Assembly: GCA_021234155.1 (NCBI GenBank)
Contig: JAJEKV010000032.1
Coordinates: 9,740,099 to 9,804,098 of the forward strand
DNA from: Isoetes taiwanensis
Lineage: Eukaryota; Streptophyta; Lycopodiopsida; Isoetales; Isoetaceae
Length of the DNA stretch: 64,000 nucleotides
Direction: 5' to 3'
This document shows, one piece after another, positions 58,291-64,000 of the stretch. Every line of letters begins with the position of its first letter. Position 1 is the first letter of the stretch. The notes under the pieces were generated by a model, which saw nothing but the letters and a program-made list of their open reading frames with translations, was not told where the DNA came from and made no database searches. The position numbers were made by a program, and so were the translations under genes.

Positions 58291-60336
58291 CAAAAATCTA
58301 GACCTATGGAGAAGGATATACAATAAGCAGAGCTCCTAGGCTTCCCACTATATCTCTACTAGTGCATTCCAAGGTAATGCTGAATATAGCTGGAATAATC
58401 ATGCATATATATGCTATATGAAAAATCAAAGCCCTACATGGTTAGATGGTCTTTGTCGAGTTGGTGCAGCAAAACTTCAGGACAAATTTCGACAGGAATG
58501 TCTGGCATCCATTTTGTTGCAGAGGTGCGCTAAATCCTTTGAACTAGCAAGCTGCTTTACTCAGCAACATGCGCATCCGAAACCCTAAAGTGATTCGAAA
58601 TCCAGATTTCACTAAGATTTTTGGATCTGCCGGATTTGGGATATACAGAGTACCAGCGGCAGAAAAATGGAGGAAAATGATTTGCAATCTGTATTGAAGA
58701 AAAATGGATCAACCGGAAAGGCAGATATGGGCAACCGCAGAGGGGGCCAGAGATAACAAAGGAGGAGGAGGAGGATTAGGAACCTCCCAAGAAGAGATTC
58801 CGAACATTGTCGGAGGAGGAGGACGAAGATCGCCATAACATCAGAACGGCAAGCGAGGCGGCAAAGGCGGGAAACAAGCCAGTTAATTTTGCTGGCCTAT
58901 AGAATGATAGGACCTGGATCGAGATCCAGGCCGTCGATCTTGGCCTTATCTCAGCCGTTAAACTCGTCAATGCTATTTAGAAAATTTTCTACGTATGTGT
59001 GTAGCATTTTCTTATATTACAAGCATGAATGTAGAGCTGGAGGTCATAGTCAGAAGCAAGGCCCCCTTACAGAGTAAGGAAATTCCTAAATTCTACTATT
59101 CCGGCATCATTAGCCTATCTAATCCCTTCATTCTGGCATCTTCACTTGATTATAGTTCTAAATTTTGCTAATCTAATTCTCTGCAAGATAAATTAGTGAA
59201 TAAAGCAATGTGATTCCGTAATGGAACTTTACTGAAATGCACAACAGATTTAAGGCATTTGAGGCTGCCTTCCCATAGCCAAAAGCTTATGAAGGCAAAG
59301 CGCTTCTAAATAAAAAAAGGGAAGAATGGGCTACCTTATGAGGCACCAAATTACCTGCACTGCCATAGCCGAACACCCATGCTCTGCACTTTCGCCCCCA
59401 CCCCTGCTCTTCTAGAAATTAGAAATGAACTTCAGAACGAAACAATGTACCCTGCGAGAATAATTCTTGCCCAAAAAATAGCTTCCACACCTTCCTTGCT
59501 TCATCAGAGAAGAAAACCGAAGACACATAGAGGATTAGCTGACTCTAAAGCAAGAAGTGCATGTTTTTCTGCTGTTTGTTTTTCATGCAACAGAGATGTT
59601 CTTCTTTCTTTCGATTCTCAAACTAGAAAATAGATTTGAGAGCAAATTGGAGGGAATAACCCAAAAGAAAGAACGCCAGCATGACTGTTGCAGCTCAAGA
59701 ATAGCACAACTATAACGAGCGCTGAAGGCAGAATCGCGTGCATCAAGCATAGGGATTAAATTGCCGTACTTTGTCTAAAGAAATCTTGGCCCTCCATCTC
59801 AATCTAATGTGGAATTAATTCCCTCATACACGTCACCCTTTTCTTGCCATGTCACCAAAAAAGAAGATACATAATTTTATATGAGGAGAAGAGAAGATAA
59901 TGTTCTAGGGTGTGCCGTGAACCACACCCTAGATCCGACGACCAAGAATATTTTGCCTAGATCGAACGGATGGGAACGGCTATGGTTCGGATTTGATCTT
60001 CAGGTCAGGTTTTATGCAGAGGGTTTTTGTGCAGGTCCAGTTCAGTCTGTTGGTTGTAGCCTGGCTATGGCTTGCAAACCCTAGAAGAGCTTTGCCGCCC
60101 AGCATGGGGGCCAACATAGCATCTACTTTTGGACACGAGATAGCTGGAAGCACAAAGCCAAAAATTGTTATCGCAAATGGTGATGTTGAGATTTGCCCTC
60201 AAAAGACCCCAACGACCTTAAACTGATCTTTGCTTTGGCTCTGGTGGCCAGATCCTTCAATTTGCAGGCAAATAATAGGTATTTTGTTTTTGAAGTTCAA
60301 AATGACCATTCTCATCATTGATAACATCATGAGGAA
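58291..60336. other. No confirmed gene; possible minus-strand first exon
   Basis: 58600-58880 is GGA-rich on the plus strand. On the minus strand, frame 58836-58612 begins MAIFVLLLRQCSESLLGRFL, signal-peptide-like, but no downstream exons link to it. Frame 59993-60226 on the plus strand could be a transit-peptide exon of the chorismate synthase copy, but that is only positional. Confidence 0.35.
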
Positions 60337-60970
60337 CAATGATGAGTTACATATTGATAACATGGGGAATGTAAGAACAAGAACAAATAGATCAGGTGGC
60401 ATCCATGCAAGTATTGAAGACTCTTATTAATGTCGATTGCAAGATAAAATAGACCAAGTCAATTGTCAATATGCATAATGCCATTTTATAGAAAGGATTA
60501 GGTTTTGTTTGTTTTTATTTAGCAGGGAGGGATCTCAAGTGGGAAAATAATTGTACTAAAGAGTTGAATTTAAACTGACATTAACAATTACAGTAAGTGA
60601 AGGTTGAGGCAGCATTTGGATTTTGCCAATAAATCTCGTGTCCTAACAAGTCCTCTTTAACAGAAAAATCAAAAGACCACAATGGGTGATAAGCATGAGA
60701 CAGAACTAAGGGCCCAGGGAGGCATGTCCCTTGTGTTGTTTCAAGAGGTATATTAATTACAAATAGCTTGTTTTATTAATAGCTAAGTCCTTCTCTGCAT
60801 CTGTAGCTGTTCCAATGGTTGAAGCTATGGTGACTTTAGTTCTGATTGATCAGCTGCTTCATCAATATGCGCAATGCCAGTTTTTACCGTTACATTCTGT
60901 CATAAGTGAAATAACCATAAGGCAAAAAGATGAGTCTCATGCAATTGAGCACCAAACTACAGGTGTTTAG
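60337..60970 (+). pseudogene. Chorismate synthase gene, 3' exons, decayed
   Basis: Three blocks. 60337-60430: NDELHIDNMGNVRTRTNRSG, then GI, the conserved FMN/substrate-binding stretch of chorismate synthase (RTRTNRSGG). About 60660-60747: GDKHETELRA, then GRHVPCVVSR. 60807-60970: AVPMVEAMVTLVLIDQLLHQ, YAQCQFLPL, ending at a stop after a short tail. The junction 60747/60807 keeps GT-AG and phase. One base is missing between ELRA and GRH, shifting the frame, and the first block runs into a stop without its usual continuation. The enzyme makes chorismate in plastids (shikimate pathway). 5' exons with the catalytic N-terminal half are missing. Confidence 0.88.
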
Positions 60971-61772
60971 CAATTCTCTTGTGTTATCCACTGCCGTGGA
61001 ATTTTGGAGTACAAAATCCAATTATATAATCACAAATGTATTTTGCACTATAAAACACATGAGACATGTGAAAAGATTAGAATTAGATCATGAAGATATA
61101 CAGCTTAATAAATTGTGCATCAATGATTCATACCTATTGTCGCGTCAAGTGGTTTATCAATATCACACCTCCATTTTTATATGAGATGCTGTGAGACATT
61201 GGAATTCTAATTTGGGGAATGAATTTTTAAGGAAAAATCTCGATGTGTAATTTAGGACTTACAAATTTGTTTTTAACTTGAATTTTAACTTAGCAAATTT
61301 TGGCCAATTGCCTTTCAATTTTTCCAAACACAACAAAATTTATATTCAAATTTGCAAAATTACTAAAAATCATTTTGCGAATATCTAGGTTGCACATGAT
61401 GATAAGTTGTAATCTGGGATGGGGGCGGCAGGGGTCATAAGGGGTGTTGTTGTAAAAGAACTTTATATTTGGGTTTTTTTTTAATTGTTTGATATAGAGT
61501 ACAGGGAGACTCGCAATTCATTTGGGAGAGTTAGGTTTGGGATTTTGTGGCATATTTGAGCCCTAATCGCTAACTCCGTCCTAATCCCTTTTTGCAACAA
61601 ATACAACATTACAGCTGTTGAACTTAACCATTGAATTTAGAGGACTCTACATACACGAGCATAGATGCCATCATTGAAGCCAGCCAATAGGAACTTGGGA
61701 ACTTAGTAGAGGTTAAGATCATCAACCAACATGACCTTCAGAAAAGGTAGCAGATCTGTGCGGTGGATGTTC
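60971..61772. other. No gene recognised
   Basis: AT-rich 3' flank of the chorismate synthase relic. Confidence 0.5.
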
Positions 61773-61973
61773 ATTTTTTCTTTTTTGGGATGTTTCTTGG
61801 AAAATAAACTACCATTTCAATAATGGCATTAACAGATGAGCTGTTTTGGTGCCCGATACTTAAAACCCTACTAAATCTGTAGGGTTTAGGTTTTGGCAGC
61901 CTTCCCTACATCTGAAGTGGTCGGGAGCTTGCATGCAGATTTTCCTCAAGGGTTCGAAGAGAAGCCCCAAGAG
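61773..61973 (+). repeat. Direct repeat P, copy 1
   Basis: Contains AAACCCTACTAAATCT, GGTTTAGGTTTTGGCAGCCT, GAAGTGGTCGGGAGCTTGC and GGGTTCGAAGAGA. About 85 percent alike to 62440-62610, same orientation, about 650 bp away. Confidence 0.75.
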
Positions 61974-62439
61974 GGAGAGCAAAAAAACCCTCCCCAGACA
62001 CTGGGTTCAAACTTGCCTCGTTGCAATGGCTTGGAACAAGTTGGAAATCGTGCGACTGGGCATGCCAAAAAGCAGGAAATGACAGATGGATTATGCAGTT
62101 GCATCCAAAAATATAGAGTTATCCTAGGACACATGTTTGAGAAGTAGACGATCGATCAAATGCCCAAATTGCCAAGTACATGCTATCTTTATGCTATAGG
62201 CTAAGCTAGGAGTGCATTGGGCGAAAGGTCGACTAGTTGCCTGTAGGAAATTGAGTTTGGCTCTGTTGGTCATAGTAGCTGGTCACTCGAGTAGGTTGGA
62301 TGCTTTGGACTCATGTACAAAGTCAAAACTCCATTCCGAGCTCGAAAAAGTGGCCAACCTGGGGGAACACGCCATTTTCCCGTCGTGTCGCTACGTCACA
62401 AAAGGGAGAAATATGGGGATTTGTATATCCATGTCAGAA
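61974..62439. other. Segment between the two P repeats
   Basis: No protein, primer site or polypurine tract typical of a small LTR element is evident. It may be single-copy sequence between two independent repeat copies. Confidence 0.4.
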
Positions 62440-62610
62440 TGTCTAATTTTTTCTTTTTGGGGACATTTTGTAGGACATGAGTTGTTTTGATGCCCCGATA
62501 CTTAAACCCTACTAAATCTATGAGGTTTAGGTTTTGGCAGCCTTCCTTGCATTTGAAGTGGTCGGGAGCTTGCGTGCAAGATTTTCTCGAGGGTTCGAAG
62601 AGAGACCAAA
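62440..62610 (+). repeat. Direct repeat P, copy 2
   Basis: Second copy of the block at 61773; slightly shorter, with several transitions. Confidence 0.75.
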
Positions 62611-63120
62611 ATGTTATAAAAATTACATTACAAACCACCACTAACAAATAAGCCCAACAATGTAAGAACATAATCTATAAAATTATATCGCAAACTACTC
62701 TTAAGAGGAATTGAATTGTTTTACACAAAACAACTATCCAGTCCACCAATGGCCTTGCATGTTTGATCGTCAAGGCACATATAAACATGCACACTTACTT
62801 ACGATTAGGATTGTTTTGACTTGGCATTTAAGCCCAAGAACGAAAAAATCCCATTGGCTGTGGAAAATAAACATTAATGAACATATAACAGGTGTCCGAA
62901 TTCTATTGGATACGGGCAAAAAAATTATTGAACATAGAAAATAATGTAGAAAATTGGCTACAGATCACATATTGACAGGTTCATCAATTGATAGGTTTGT
63001 AGGCTGTGAATTTAATAATATATTCCAAGTGAAGTTACTTCAAGATTATAAAGTTAGTTTATGTCTAGCTCTTCTCTTCCCAACTTATGCCCAGCAACGC
63101 TAGGCACCATTACTAGTTCA
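62611..63120. other. No gene recognised
   Basis: AT-rich, no recognisable motif. Confidence 0.5.
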
Positions 63121-64000
63121 TATATAATTAAATATAATAGGTAGCAATGGTTTCGCAAAATCAATATATGTTAACACCTAGCATGTAAAAGCATCCAAAA
63201 TTGTGATATTGAAAATGTGCATCTAATAAATTAATGTTAATTTTCAAATACCATCATAAAATCTAGAATTCATATAATGAAATATGATACAAAGTAGTAA
63301 TGGTTTTGGAAAATCAATATATGCATAAAACACATCTTCTAAAATATTACTGAATTCAAAAACTATTGTACGATTGTAGAATTCATGTAATTAAACATGA
63401 TATAAATGAGCAATGATTTTGCTAAATCAATGTACACTTAAAAACAATCTTAGAAGCTAATGATGATTTCTAGAAACTGATGTGAAATTTTGAATTAGTA
63501 CAAAGAACATGATATGAACCACTCCTGGTTTTGCAAAATCAATATATGCATAAAACACATCTTCTAAACTATTGTATGATTGTCGAATTCATGTAAACAA
63601 ACATAACATGAACTAGCAATGATCTTGCTAAATCGGTATACACTTAAAAACAATCTTACAAACCAATTATGATTTCTAGAAACTAGTGTGAAATTTTGAA
63701 TTAATATAAAAAATATGATATGAACCACTATTGGTTTTGTAAAATCAATATATGCATAAAACACATCCTTTAAACTATTGACGATTTCAAAAAACTATTG
63801 CACGATTAAAGAGTTCATGTAATTAAACATGATATGAACTAGCAATGATTTTGCAAAATCAATGTACACTAAAAAACAATCTTACAAACTAATGATAATT
63901 TTTAGATACTAGTGCAAAATTTCAAATTAGTACACAAAACATGATATGAACTACTATTGGTTTTGCAGAATAAAAAAGGACACATGGTTTTTTTTTACAT
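63121..64000 (+). repeat. Satellite-like tandem array, continues past the window
   Basis: Anchors of the form TGGTTTTGCAAAATCAATAT recur at about 63149, 63301, 63536, 63732 and 63958, giving units of about 150-235 bp. Within each longer unit a related half-unit (TTTGC.AAATCAATGTACACT) alternates. Units diverge by roughly 10-20 percent by eye. Confidence 0.75.

Noticed and set aside
61773-62610. Complete small LTR retrotransposon (TRIM)
   Set aside because: No primer-binding site, polypurine tract or target duplication could be seen. Kept only as a direct-repeat pair.

Overview
This is nuclear DNA from a land plant with a large, repeat-rich genome. The evidence is an intronless PLS-class pentatricopeptide repeat (PPR) gene, two PPR relics, a Ty1/copia element, a chromodomain Ty3/gypsy relic, several LINE relics, and plant-type exon/intron structures. 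The PPR content and relic density make me think of a homosporous fern or another seed-free plant, but that is a guess. No tRNA, rRNA, CRISPR or operon structure is visible.

Layout. 0-7 kb: LINE relics, a decayed Nudix hydrolase gene (NUDT19-like), a 427-bp inverted-repeat element and two copies of a dispersed repeat. 9.4-20.5 kb: a PPR relic split by a young complete copia element (9953-15218, TSD GTGCC), then a gypsy relic that contains a tandem array of its own reverse-transcriptase segment, a small MITE, a chromodomain and a 3' LTR with a perfect four-unit heat-shock element, then a LINE relic. 21.4-35.5 kb: the exons of one 2-phosphoglycerate-kinase-like gene lie in two blocks of opposite orientation, each beside a copy of the same inverted repeat, as expected if a ~13.5-kb inversion cut the gene within an intron. 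That interval also holds a complete gag-only LTR element (29194-32044, minus strand). 37-39.5 kb: an 861-codon PPR gene, the best candidate for an intact host gene. 40-64 kb: fragments of a C2-domain gene, a DEAH-box helicase, a DENN-domain gene, a possible DnaJ-type cysteine-rich gene, another PPR gene, alpha-tubulin and chorismate synthase. Short hairpin repeats and tandem duplications lie between them, and a satellite-like array runs off the right end.

Most gene fragments keep intron positions and many splice sites, so they arose from genomic DNA, not from processed mRNA. Most carry stops or frameshifts, and most nonsense codons can be explained by one C-to-T or G-to-A change, as in methylated silent DNA. 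The genes do not form a pathway; what links them is shared decay and mobile-element activity. All calls come from reading translations and repeats by eye; no database search was possible.
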